11,447 bases of DNA from Anaerolineae bacterium (GCA_020848855.1 JADLHH010000210.1:1-11447), one strand, 5' to 3'; positions 1 to 6,684 are shown, counted from the first letter of the stretch. Made by a program: numbers and translations. The notes: generated by a model not told the origin, from the sequence alone.

Positions 1-1
1 G

Positions 2-1258
2 ACCGGCGCGGTACTCTGCCCCACCATCCACTGGTCGGATTTACGCAGCAAGCCGCAGGCAGACCGGCTCGATGCCGAACACGGCGAGCGGATTTTCGCG
101 CTCACGGCAACCCGCGCCAACCCGTCGTGGACGCTGGCGCAGCTTCTGTGGCTGAAAGAGAACCAGCCCACCGTCTGGTCTCGGTTGCGCCGCATCCTCG
201 TCACCAAGGATTACGTGCGCTACCGGCTGACGGGCGTGTACCAGACGGACATCTACGACGCGATTGGCACGCAGCTATATGATCTGTATCACGACGGCTG
301 GGCGGACGAATTGTGCGCGCTGCTGAGCTTCGATCCCGACCACCTGCCCCCGGTCGCTCACCCTGTCATCGTGAGCGGATGGCTGCGCGATACCGCCGCG
401 CGCGATACCGGCTTGGTCGCGGGCACGCCGGTCGCCGTTGGCAGCGGCGATTCGGTCGTGGAGGCGTTCGGCATCGGCGCGGCTGCTCCCGGCGACTGTA
501 TCGTCAAGCTCGGCACCGCCGCCAACGTCAACCTCGTCACGGCTGTCCCCTGCCCTTCCCACCAGACGATCACCTATCGCCATCTCACCGGCTCCCACTG
601 GTTCACGATCACGCCCACCAATTCGGGCGCATCCACCATGCGCTGGTTCCGCGATACGTTCTGCCGCTACGAAGTCGATCAGGCGGCGCAGCGCGGCATC
701 GGCGTGTACCAACTGATCGATGAGCTGGCGCTGGGCGCGCCGGTGGGCAGCGGCGGGCTGCTGTTTCATCCCTATCTGATGGGCGAGCGCGCCCCGTACT
801 GGGATCCCGACCTGCGCGGCGACTTTGTCGGCGTGCGCGCCCACCACCGCCTGAACCATTTCGCCCGCGCTGTCCTCGAAGGCGTCGCCTTTTCCATCCG
901 CGACTGCCTGCAGGTTGTCGAGGCGCTTGGGCAGCCCATTCGTTCATTCCGGCTGATCGGTGGCGGCGCGAAAAGCCGCCTCTGGCAGCAGATCATGGCG
1001 GACGTGCTCGGACAGCCGCTGCTCAAGCCCGCCGTCGAAGACGCCGCGTTCGGCGCGGCGCTGCTGGCGGGCGTGGCGGTCGGCGTCTTTTCCGACGCCG
1101 GCGGCGCGGCGCAGGCTTGCGCCCAGGTCGAGCAGATCATCGAGCCGGATGCCGCCGCCCACGCTTTCTACGACCGTTCATTCGAGCTGTACCGCGCGAT
1201 TGCGCTCGATATGGCTGCTTACAATCACCGTCTGGCGCAAATCAATGAGGGAGTGTGA
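2..1258 (+). CDS. FGGY-family carbohydrate kinase (xylulokinase-like), 5'-truncated by window edge
   Basis: ATP-dependent kinase of the FGGY family, cytoplasmic, which phosphorylates a keto-sugar or polyol. The frame is open from position 2, and the first visible residues (TGAVLCPTIHWSDLRS) already match the family N-domain, so the gene starts upstream. The TTG at 185 lies inside the domain and is not the start. About 418 of the usual ~500 residues are visible; the N-terminal phosphate loop is missing. Visible landmarks are KDYVRYRLTG near position 210, the GSGDS segment (GAT at 449-451, probable catalytic Asp), a glycine-rich LGTAANV stretch, and the C-terminal signature with EGVAFSIRD, LIGGGAKSRLWQQIMADVLG and AAFGAALLAGV. 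The stop is 1 nt before the next start, with its ribosome site inside this gene. The fold is confident. Xylulose is only the nearest guess; ribulose, erythrulose or gluconate-type substrates are equally possible. Confidence 0.92.
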   Translation, partial: TGAVLCPTIHWSDLRSKPQADRLDAEHGERIFALTATRANPSWTLAQLLWLKENQPTVWSRLRRILVTKDYVRYRLTGVYQTDIYDAIGTQLYDLYHDGWADELCALLSFDPDHLPPVAHPVIVSGWLRDTAARDTGLVAGTPVAVGSGDSVVEAFGIGAAAPGDCIVKLGTAANVNLVTAVPCPSHQTITYRHLTGSHWFTITPTNSGASTMRWFRDTFCRYEVDQAAQRGIGVYQLIDELALGAPVGSGGLLFHPYLMGERAPYWDPDLRGDFVGVRAHHRLNHFARAVLEGVAFSIRDCLQVVEALGQPIRSFRLIGGGAKSRLWQQIMADVLGQPLLKPAVEDAAFGAALLAGVAVGVFSDAGGAAQACAQVEQIIEPDAAAHAFYDRSFELYRAIALDMAAYNHRLAQINEGV

Positions 1259-1259
1259 C

Positions 1260-2261
1260 GTGCCGATTCGATTACCCAGTGTTCCAGAGCCAACGCCACT
1301 GACCGATTACGAGCCAGCGCTGCTCGGCGAAATCTATCGCCGGATGGTCTTGATTCGCCATTTCGAGCAGAAGGTCAACGAACTGTTTCTGCAGGGCATC
1401 ATGCCGGGGACGATCCACTTGTCGCTAGGGCAGGAAGCGACGACCGTCGGCGCGTGCCTGGCGCTCAAGCCCGACGACCGAGTCACGCTGACGCATCGCG
1501 GTCACGGGCAGGCACTCGCCAAGGGCACGTCGCCCGAATCGCTGATGGCGGAGCTGTTCGGCAAAGTCACGGGCTGCTGCAAGGGCAAGGGCGGCTCGCT
1601 GCACGTCGGCGATCTTTCGGTTGGTGCGCTCCCCGCGATTGCCATCGTCGGTGCATCGTCACCGATTGCGGCGGGGCTGGCGTTCGCCTATAAGCGCCAC
1701 CAGACCGGGCAGGTCGCGCTCAATTTCTTCGGCGAGGCAGCTTCGAACAAAGGCGACTGGCACGAAGCGCTCAACCTCGCTGCCGTCTGGAAGCTGCCGG
1801 TCATCTTCCTGTGCGAGAACAATCTGTACGGCGTCTCGACGCACATCGAAGACACGATGATCCCCGAATACGTGTCCGAGCGCGCCGCTGCCTATGGGAT
1901 GCCGGGCGTCACCGTTTATGGCAACGACCCGATTCCGGTTTACAACGCCGTGCGTGCCGCCGCCGAACGCGCCCGCGCGGGCGATGGACCCATGCTGGTC
2001 GAATGCCTGACCTACCGGCGCGGCGGGCACAAGCGCGACGACCCCGGAACCTATCGAGACCAGGCGGAAGTCGAGGCGTGGTTCAAAACCGACCCGATCC
2101 CGGTATTCCGCGCCCGGTTACTGGCTGACTCACGCTTCAGCGAAAGCCACATCCACGATATCGAGGCGGAAATCGACCAAACCCTGCAGCGCGCCGTCGA
2201 CTTCGCGCTCGCCAGCGAGCTTCCACCACTCAGCAGCGCTTTTGAGGATGTTTATGCTTAA
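1260..2261 (+). CDS. 2-oxoacid dehydrogenase E1 component, alpha subunit (pyruvate/acetoin dehydrogenase type)
   Basis: Thiamine-diphosphate-dependent E1-alpha (333 aa, normal for the family). With E1-beta it decarboxylates a 2-oxoacid or cleaves acetoin and acylates the lipoyl group of E2. I chose GTG at 1260 because GAGGGAG (1247-1253) precedes it by 6 nt; an in-frame ATG at 1245 is the alternative but has a weak ribosome site. Visible motifs are LSLGQEA, THRGHG (H79-H82), GKGGSLH, HEALNLAAVWKLP, CENNLYGVS (N187/N188) and the active-site loop YRRGGHKRDDPGTYR (H257). The cofactor motif is unusual: GEAASNKG (G158-G165) instead of GDGAxNxG, so a Glu sits where the Mg-binding Asp is expected, followed by Ala. 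The usual GANGIVG segment also reads PAIAIVG. The rest looks intact, so the protein is probably functional. The pyruvate versus acetoin versus branched-chain or other 2-oxoacid choice cannot be decided here. Confidence 0.93.
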   Translation: MPIRLPSVPEPTPLTDYEPALLGEIYRRMVLIRHFEQKVNELFLQGIMPGTIHLSLGQEATTVGACLALKPDDRVTLTHRGHGQALAKGTSPESLMAELFGKVTGCCKGKGGSLHVGDLSVGALPAIAIVGASSPIAAGLAFAYKRHQTGQVALNFFGEAASNKGDWHEALNLAAVWKLPVIFLCENNLYGVSTHIEDTMIPEYVSERAAAYGMPGVTVYGNDPIPVYNAVRAAAERARAGDGPMLVECLTYRRGGHKRDDPGTYRDQAEVEAWFKTDPIPVFRARLLADSRFSESHIHDIEAEIDQTLQRAVDFALASELPPLSSAFEDVYA

Positions 2262-3279
2262 CACGCAGACTGTCACCCGCGACCTGACGATTGTTCAGGC
2301 GCTCCGCGAAGCCGTGCGCGAGGAAATGCGCCGCGACGACGACGTGTTCGTGCTGGGCGAAGATATTCGCATCGGCGGGTCGTTCCTGTTCACGCTGGGG
2401 CTGGTCGATGATTTTGGCGAAGACCGCGTGCTGAACACGCCCATCTCGGAAGCGGGATTCGTCGGGCTTGCCATCGGCGCGGCAATCGAAGGGATGCGCC
2501 CGATCATCGACTTCCAGTATGGCGACTTCCTGTTTACCGCCTTCGATCAGATCGTGCAGCAGTGCAGCAAGCTGCGCTATATGTCCGGCGGGCAGGTCAA
2601 AATTCCGCTGGTGTTTCACCTGCCGACCGGCGCATCCGGGCGCGGCGCGCAGCACGCTAATTCGCTCGAAAGCTTCTACTTCCACGTGCCGGGCTTGAAA
2701 ATCGTGACTCCGGCGACGCCCTACGACGCCAAAGGCTTGTTCAAGAGCGCCGTGCGCGACGATAACCCGGTGCTGTTCTGCGTCCACAAACACCTCTACG
2801 GCAGCAAGGGGCGCACGCTCGTCCAGAGCAGCCTCAGCGTGCAGCGCGTGCCGGAGGAAGAATATCTGATCCCGCTGGGCGTCGCCGAGGTGAAGCGCGC
2901 CGGGCGTGACGTAACGGTGGTCGCCAACTCGCTCATGCTCCACCGGGCGGTCAATGTCGCCGATGCGCTGGAGCAGGAAGGGGTCAGCGTCGAGGTGATC
3001 GACCCGCGCACCATCGTCCCGCTCGATATCGACACCATCATCGAATCGGTGAAAAAGACCAGCCGCCTGGTCATCGTCGAGGAATCGAACGAGCGCGGCG
3101 GCTGGGGCGCGCAGGTTGCCGCCGATGTCGCCGGGCACGCCATCGGCTATCTGGACGCGCCGATCCGCCGGGTGGCGGCTGCCGACGTGCCAATCCCGTT
3201 TTCGCCGACCCTCGAAAACGCGGTCGTGCCCGACGAAGCGCGCATCCGCGCCGCCATTCTGGCAGTGGCGCGCCCATGA
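2254..3279 (+). CDS. 2-oxoacid dehydrogenase E1 component, beta subunit
   Basis: Beta subunit (341 aa) of the same E1 heterotetramer. Start ATG at 2254 overlaps the E1-alpha stop by 8 nt and has GAGG (2244-2247) 6 nt upstream; earlier in-frame TTG 2242 and ATG 2248 are too close to that site. Family hallmarks are LREAVREEM, LGEDI, LNTPISEAGFVGLAIGAA (with the conserved active-site Glu of the T-P-I-S/A-E motif), IIDFQYGDFLFTAFDQI, RGAQHANSLESFYFHVPGLK (His-containing loop) and PATPYDAKGL. The C-terminal transketolase-like domain ends with EVIDPRTIVPLD and VIVEESNERGGWGAQVAA. No key residue appears to be missing. The overlap with alpha fits 1:1 coupled translation. The stop overlaps the E2 start as ATGA (3276-3279). 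Confidence 0.95.
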   Translation: MLNTQTVTRDLTIVQALREAVREEMRRDDDVFVLGEDIRIGGSFLFTLGLVDDFGEDRVLNTPISEAGFVGLAIGAAIEGMRPIIDFQYGDFLFTAFDQIVQQCSKLRYMSGGQVKIPLVFHLPTGASGRGAQHANSLESFYFHVPGLKIVTPATPYDAKGLFKSAVRDDNPVLFCVHKHLYGSKGRTLVQSSLSVQRVPEEEYLIPLGVAEVKRAGRDVTVVANSLMLHRAVNVADALEQEGVSVEVIDPRTIVPLDIDTIIESVKKTSRLVIVEESNERGGWGAQVAADVAGHAIGYLDAPIRRVAAADVPIPFSPTLENAVVPDEARIRAAILAVARP

Positions 3280-4550
3280 AGACCGACATCGTCGTGCCGC
3301 AGATCGGCGAAGCGGTTGCCGAACTCACGCTGACCAACTGGATCAAGCACGTGGGCGATCCGGTCAGGAAAGGCGATGTGCTGTTCGAAATCGACTCCGA
3401 CAAGGCGATTGTCGAGGTCGAGGCATTCGTGGATGGCACACTGGTGCAAATCCTCGCCCCGGACGGCAGCGCGGTCATGCCGCAGGATGTCGTCGCCTAC
3501 GTGGAGACGGAGCCGCTATCGGCGGATGACGCTCAGCCGCTAGCCAATGCCGCGCCCGCCAACGGGCACAAAGCGTCGCCGGTCGCGCAGCGGGTCGCCG
3601 CCGATTTGGGCATCGACCTGACCGAAATTACCGGGAGCGGACATAAAGGGCGCATCCTGCGCGACGACGTTCAGCACCAGCACACGAGTCGGCGGGTCAA
3701 TGCATCGCCCAAAGCGCGCGAGCTGGCACGGGCGATGCAGATCGATCTGCTCACCGTCGTCCCGACCGCCGCCGACGGCATGATCCGCGCCGCCGATCTC
3801 GAAGCGATTGCCCCCGCCGACGAACCGCCGCCGGTTGTCACAGCGCCGGTCGTGCCTGCGCCTGCCGCCAGCGCACCGTCCAGGCTGCGCCAGATCATCG
3901 CCCAGCGCACCCAGCAGAGCAAACAGACCATCCCCCACTTCTATCTGATGGCGGATGTGGACATGACCGAAGTCGACCGTCTGCGCGCCCACTGCCGCGA
4001 ACATCTGGGCTGGGAGAAAGCGCCCACCTACACCGATATTCTGCTGCGCGCCTGCGCCTGCGCGCTGCGCGACATGCCAGCCGTCAATGTTACCTACACC
4101 GATTCCGGCTTGGCGCAGCGCAGCGCGGTTCACATCGGCGTCGCCGTGAGCAGCGACGATGGGCTGTTCGTGCCGGTTGTCCCCAATGTGGACAGGCTTA
4201 GTCTGCGGGAGGCGTCGCAGGCGCTGCGCGATACCGCCCAACGCGCCCGCGTGGGACGGCTGAAGCCGGGCGACACCGGCGACAAAAGCATGGTGGTCTC
4301 CAACCTGGGCATGTACCCGGTCGATGCCTTCATCGCCATCATCGACCAGCCTGACCCGATGATCCTGGCGGTCGGTCGGGTCGCAGACCGAATCGTGCCG
4401 GTTGGCGGGCAAGCCGTCATCCGCCCGATGTGTACGCTGACGCTCTCGGTCGATCACCGGGCGCTGGACGGCGCGCAGGCGGCGCAGTTTCTGGGGCGGA
4501 TCAAGGAACATCTGGAGCATCCTTACTACCTGATGGGAAACGGATCATGA
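3276..4550 (+). CDS. 2-oxoacid dehydrogenase E2 component (dihydrolipoamide acyltransferase) with apparent tandem PSBD domains
   Basis: Core acyltransferase (424 aa) that passes the acyl group from E1 to CoA. Domain order: lipoyl domain, residues ~1-77, with the lipoyl-lysine in EIDSDKAIVEVEA (K43); a short linker; a canonical peripheral-subunit-binding domain, residues ~100-133 (ASPVAQRVAADLGIDL, then GSGHKGRILRDDV); and a second, degenerate copy, residues ~143-178 (ASPKARELARAMQIDL, then PTAADGMIRAADLEAI). An Ala/Pro-rich linker (~179-203) follows, then the catalytic domain with the DHRALDG active site (H394, D398, G399). Family members normally carry one binding domain, so the duplication is notable. 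The start ATG overlaps the E1-beta stop by 4 nt. No E3 gene is in the window, so lipoamide dehydrogenase must be encoded elsewhere or beyond the edges. Confidence 0.94.
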   Translation: MKTDIVVPQIGEAVAELTLTNWIKHVGDPVRKGDVLFEIDSDKAIVEVEAFVDGTLVQILAPDGSAVMPQDVVAYVETEPLSADDAQPLANAAPANGHKASPVAQRVAADLGIDLTEITGSGHKGRILRDDVQHQHTSRRVNASPKARELARAMQIDLLTVVPTAADGMIRAADLEAIAPADEPPPVVTAPVVPAPAASAPSRLRQIIAQRTQQSKQTIPHFYLMADVDMTEVDRLRAHCREHLGWEKAPTYTDILLRACACALRDMPAVNVTYTDSGLAQRSAVHIGVAVSSDDGLFVPVVPNVDRLSLREASQALRDTAQRARVGRLKPGDTGDKSMVVSNLGMYPVDAFIAIIDQPDPMILAVGRVADRIVPVGGQAVIRPMCTLTLSVDHRALDGAQAAQFLGRIKEHLEHPYYLMGNGS

Positions 4551-4951
4551 CGACTGTAACCGTCAAGACAACGCAAAAAGCCGAGATCGTCAACGTGACC
4601 GGGCTGGTCGCGTCGCTGGTCAGCGGCATCGAACACGGCATCGTTCTGGTCAGCCTGCCGCATACCTCGGCGGCGCTGATCGTGTGCGAAGACGACGCCG
4701 AACTGCGCGAGGATATTATCCGCGCCGCGCAGGAGATGTTCGCGCCCCTGCGACCGTTCCGGCATATTCGCAACAACAACCCGAACGCCGAAGCGCACCT
4801 GATCAGCGCCTTCGCCGGGACATCGCTGACGCTGGGCGTGGCGAACGGCGGCTTGCAGCTTGGTACGTATCAGAACCTGCTGCTGCTGGAACTTGATGGA
4901 CCGAAGACGCGCGAGCTTCAGTGTGTGATCGTGCCGGGCAAACAGCCCTAG
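4547..4951 (+). CDS. YjbQ / UPF0047 family protein (secondary thiamine-phosphate synthase-like)
   Basis: Small protein of 134 aa, the normal length for YjbQ. The start ATG overlaps the E2 stop by 4 nt (ATGA). Family signature residues are visible: PHTSAALIVCEDD (H39-T40-S41), NPNAEAH (N80, E82, H84; the usual motif is NADAH), GTSLTLGV, LGTYQNLLLLELDGP and the terminal VIVPG. Members form compact trimers; E. coli YjbQ has a weak thiamine-phosphate synthase side activity, which is the source of the usual annotation, and the physiological role is uncertain. Its place directly after the subunits of a thiamine-diphosphate enzyme makes a cofactor-related role attractive, but that is inference. It is the last gene of the left-hand coupled unit, and its stop abuts the operator-like palindromes at 4952. 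Confidence 0.88.
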   Translation: MTTVTVKTTQKAEIVNVTGLVASLVSGIEHGIVLVSLPHTSAALIVCEDDAELREDIIRAAQEMFAPLRPFRHIRNNNPNAEAHLISAFAGTSLTLGVANGGLQLGTYQNLLLLELDGPKTRELQCVIVPGKQP

Positions 4952-4975
4952 CCTGTATATACAGGTTTATACCTG
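4952..4975. promoter_or_regulatory. Twin overlapping palindromic operator (GTNTANAC cores, GntR/HutC-like)
   Basis: Two 14-nt palindromes overlap by 4 nt immediately after the YjbQ stop. The first (4952-4965, CCTGTATATACAGG) is perfect, with core GTATATAC at 4955-4962. The second (4962-4975, CAGGTTTATACCTG) has perfect 5-nt arms and core GTTTATAC at 4965-4972. The cores are centred exactly 10 bp apart, one helical turn, so two dimers could bind the same face. GT-N-TA-N-AC is the described consensus style of HutC-subfamily GntR regulators. The AT-rich block stands out in a GC-rich region. No regulator gene is in the window. Seen: the repeats and spacing. Inferred: the regulator family. Confidence 0.6.
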
Positions 4976-4977
4976 AA

Positions 4978-4983
4978 TAATAT
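4978..4983 (+). promoter_or_regulatory. Possible -10 box (TAATAT) for the isomerase-relic/ABC-importer transcript
   Basis: TAATAT matches TATAAT at the three most conserved positions (T1, A2, T6) and lies just 3' of the twin palindromes and ~35 nt before the relic start. The hexamer 17 nt upstream is inside the first palindrome and is not a good -35. A repressor bound at 4952-4975 would occlude this promoter. This is a weak call that rests mainly on position. Confidence 0.3.
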
Positions 4984-5016
4984 GGGGCGAGCGAGGGACT
5001 TGAGAGGATGATGACT

Positions 5017-5141
5017 ATGCGAATCGCCATTGGCTGTAACGATGCCGGGCAGCCGCTGCTGGATGTTGTCAGCCAGTATCTGCTGCGCCGAAAGTCCAGC
5101 GCATGATCGAGATCGACGAGAAGTATTCCGCCAAACGCTGA
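5017..5141 (+). pseudogene. Remnant of an RpiB/LacA/LacB-type sugar-phosphate isomerase, internally deleted and out of frame
   Basis: ATG 5017 has GAGAGG (5002-5007) 9 nt upstream and reads MRIAIGCNDAGQPLLDVVSQ and onward (YLLRR), which resembles strand 1 and helix 1 of RpiB (family start of the MKIAIGCDHAG type). The frame then ends at TGA 5104-5106. In the frame ending at TGA 5139-5141, APKVQRMIEIDEKYSAKR resembles the C-terminal helix of the same family (compare the RVEAITAIEQRR type of ending in E. coli RpiB). The two pieces, about 25 and 16 codons, abut near 5085-5090, so about 100 or more internal codons are missing and the reading frame changes. Active protein is not possible. An isomerase would have fitted the neighbouring sugar kinase. 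An assembly collapse rather than a true deletion remains possible. Confidence 0.6.
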
Positions 5142-5153
5142 ACACTGTGCCAT

Positions 5154-5165
5154 AAAGGAGGTGAT
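5154..5165 (+). promoter_or_regulatory. Extended 12-nt Shine-Dalgarno sequence without an obvious gene
   Basis: AAAGGAGGTGAT is complementary over 12 nt to the common bacterial 16S rRNA 3' end. The nearest useful start is ATG 5176, opening a 32-codon frame (MTGAGKSGST..., stop 5272-5274) that overlaps the start of the binding-protein gene at 5241 in another frame; spacing is rather long (14 nt from GGAGG). It may be a leader peptide/ribosome-loading site or a leftover of the damaged region. Coding status of the 32-codon frame is not supported by homology. Confidence 0.4.
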
Positions 5166-5240
5166 GCCGTATTCTATGACTGGAGCGGGCAAGTCGGGCA
5201 GCACGTTTGATCAAACTGAACTTGTTGAAGGGAGAATTAT

Positions 5241-6644
5241 ATGTCCGGTCAATTCAGCCGTCGAGATTTTCTGAAGCAAGCCGCCCTCGCGGCGGGCGCT
5301 ACCGCCGCATCCGGGCTGACAGGAAGCGTTGTCGCGCTGGCACAACCGTTGGGGCAGGATACCATTCCGCTGCGCGCCATGACCATCGGCGGACCGGAAC
5401 GCGCGGCAACTTTCGAAGCCGTCGTCGGCGCTTTCCGCGAAGCACACCCGAACTGGGATTTGCAGTGGGTTCCGGTCGCCGGCACGGAATGGGATACCTT
5501 CCTCGCCCGCGTTGCCACGGTGCTCGCTTCCGGGCAGCAGCTCGACAATGTCGAAATCGGCACCGAAGGCTTCCTGACGTTCGCCACCAGCGGCATCACC
5601 CGCAAGCTGGACGATTACGTGAATGCCAACCAGGACGAAATGAAAGCCTTCTTCGGCGATGTCAGTCCCAAGCTCATCGAAGCCGTCATGTATCAGGGGT
5701 CGCTCTACAACCTGCCGTCGCTGTGGGCAGCGGCGGGCATCTATTACAACAAGCGGCTGTTCGATCAGGCGGGGCTGGAATACCCAGCCGAAGACTGGAC
5801 GGTCGAACAGTTTGCCGACGCCGCCCGCGCCATTCGCGCGCTGGGCGACGACATTTACGGCTATGGTATGCCGAATCGCCATTGGGGCGGGTTCGTGCCC
5901 TGGTCGTTCATCCGCGACAGCAACATCCTCGTCATGGAGCAGGCGGAAGGCGGCGAATGGCTGTGGGATAATTACTATCCCGACATGACGCCGGAAGAGC
6001 GCGCCCAGCACGGCGGCGGCTACTGGTACACAGCCTCGTCTGCCAACGACCCGAAGAACGTCGAAGCCCTGCAGTTCCTGCAAGACCTGACCTGGAAAGA
6101 CGACGCAATGTACGTCGCCGAGCTGGGCAATCTGCAGGCGGCATTCGCGACCGGCAAGCTGGGCATGATGGTCTCGCACCGCGCGTTCATCGCCAACTTC
6201 ACCCGGTCTGGGCTGCCACCGGAAGACTACGATGTCGTGTATATGCCGATGTGGGATTCGCAGAAGGGGCAGTTCGGCGGCAGCGGTCTGGCGCTGACCA
6301 CCCTCAGCCAGTACCCCGAAGAAGCCTGGGAGCTGCTCAAGTACATGACCAGCGCCGATGTGCAGTCGGCTTACATCTACGGCGGCATCCATACGGCGTC
6401 GCGGCGGTCGGTGACCAACGACCCGGCGCAGAACGACGGTATCGCGCCGGGCAACTGGCATGTCTATTACGACCAGCTTGACGAAAAGCCCGCCTACCCC
6501 ATTCCCGCGCCGCCGCAGAACCGCGACTTCACCACCATCTTCACGCGCTACATGGGCTTGGCGATGGCGAACGAAATGCCGGCGCAGGACGCGCTCGACA
6601 ACATGCACGCCGAACTCAACCGGATGCTGGGTGTTGCATCATAG
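5241..6644 (+). CDS. Sugar ABC transporter substrate-binding protein (family 1 extracellular solute-binding), Tat-exported
   Basis: Extracytoplasmic receptor (467 aa) of a carbohydrate uptake (CUT1-type) importer. ATG 5241 has AAGGGAG (5228-5234) 6 nt upstream. The N-terminus holds a twin-arginine signal, SRRDFLKQ (R7, R8), then a hydrophobic Ala/Gly-rich stretch ending near ALAQP at about residue 35. There is no lipobox Cys, so a cleaved, non-lipoprotein product is likely. Family-type segments are AFREAHPNWDLQWVPV, LYNLPSLWAAAGIYYNKRLF, the usual placement of a mid-protein TGKLGMMVSHRAF segment, and EEAWELLKYMTSADVQ near the C-terminus. Many aromatic residues (W, Y) in the middle and end fit sugar stacking, but the ligand cannot be assigned. 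It is followed by a hairpin and two permease genes, an arrangement that usually gives excess binding protein over permease. Confidence 0.93.
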   Translation: MSGQFSRRDFLKQAALAAGATAASGLTGSVVALAQPLGQDTIPLRAMTIGGPERAATFEAVVGAFREAHPNWDLQWVPVAGTEWDTFLARVATVLASGQQLDNVEIGTEGFLTFATSGITRKLDDYVNANQDEMKAFFGDVSPKLIEAVMYQGSLYNLPSLWAAAGIYYNKRLFDQAGLEYPAEDWTVEQFADAARAIRALGDDIYGYGMPNRHWGGFVPWSFIRDSNILVMEQAEGGEWLWDNYYPDMTPEERAQHGGGYWYTASSANDPKNVEALQFLQDLTWKDDAMYVAELGNLQAAFATGKLGMMVSHRAFIANFTRSGLPPEDYDVVYMPMWDSQKGQFGGSGLALTTLSQYPEEAWELLKYMTSADVQSAYIYGGIHTASRRSVTNDPAQNDGIAPGNWHVYYDQLDEKPAYPIPAPPQNRDFTTIFTRYMGLAMANEMPAQDALDNMHAELNRMLGVAS

Positions 6645-6662
6645 GCAATCTGCGCGATTCCG

Positions 6663-6684
6663 GGGGACTCGGCGCCGAGTCCCC
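6663..6684 (+). other. Intercistronic hairpin, perfect 22-nt palindrome between binding protein and permease genes
   Basis: Arms GGGGACTCGGC (6663-6673) and GCCGAGTCCCC (6674-6684) are perfectly complementary; folded as RNA they give about 9 bp closed by a GCGC tetraloop. It sits 18 nt after the binding-protein stop. No T-run follows (next bases are TCGGATGATC), so it is not a standard intrinsic terminator. The usual interpretation at this position in importer operons is an mRNA-stabilising or partial-attenuation element that raises the binding protein over the permeases. Confidence 0.75.

Noticed and set aside
185..187. TTG as start of the FGGY kinase
   Set aside because: The same frame upstream to position 2 encodes recognisable kinase N-domain sequence (WSDLRS..., ANPSWTLAQLLWLKEN), so this TTG is an internal Leu codon.
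960..1259. N-terminal extension of E1-alpha upstream of 1260
   Set aside because: This stretch overlaps the conserved C-terminus of the kinase and translates to Arg/Ser-rich filler. The ribosome site and family length support GTG 1260.
2230..4520. Two - strand open frames (2230-3138 and 3540-4520)
   Set aside because: Exact shadows of E1-beta and E2 in the complementary frame; the + strand proteins carry full catalytic motifs.
5205..5216. Short perfect palindrome GTTTGATCAAAC as an operator
   Set aside because: Only 12 nt, symmetry stops at the flanks, no matching promoter hexamers and no second copy seen; chance cannot be excluded.
5207..5971. 254-codon + strand frame starting at TTG 5207
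   Set aside because: Out-of-frame shadow of the binding-protein gene; Arg-rich with no domain.
5211..6608. 465-codon open frame on the - strand
   Set aside because: Antisense mirror of the substrate-binding-protein gene; no recognisable motif, and no independent promoter or ribosome site was seen.
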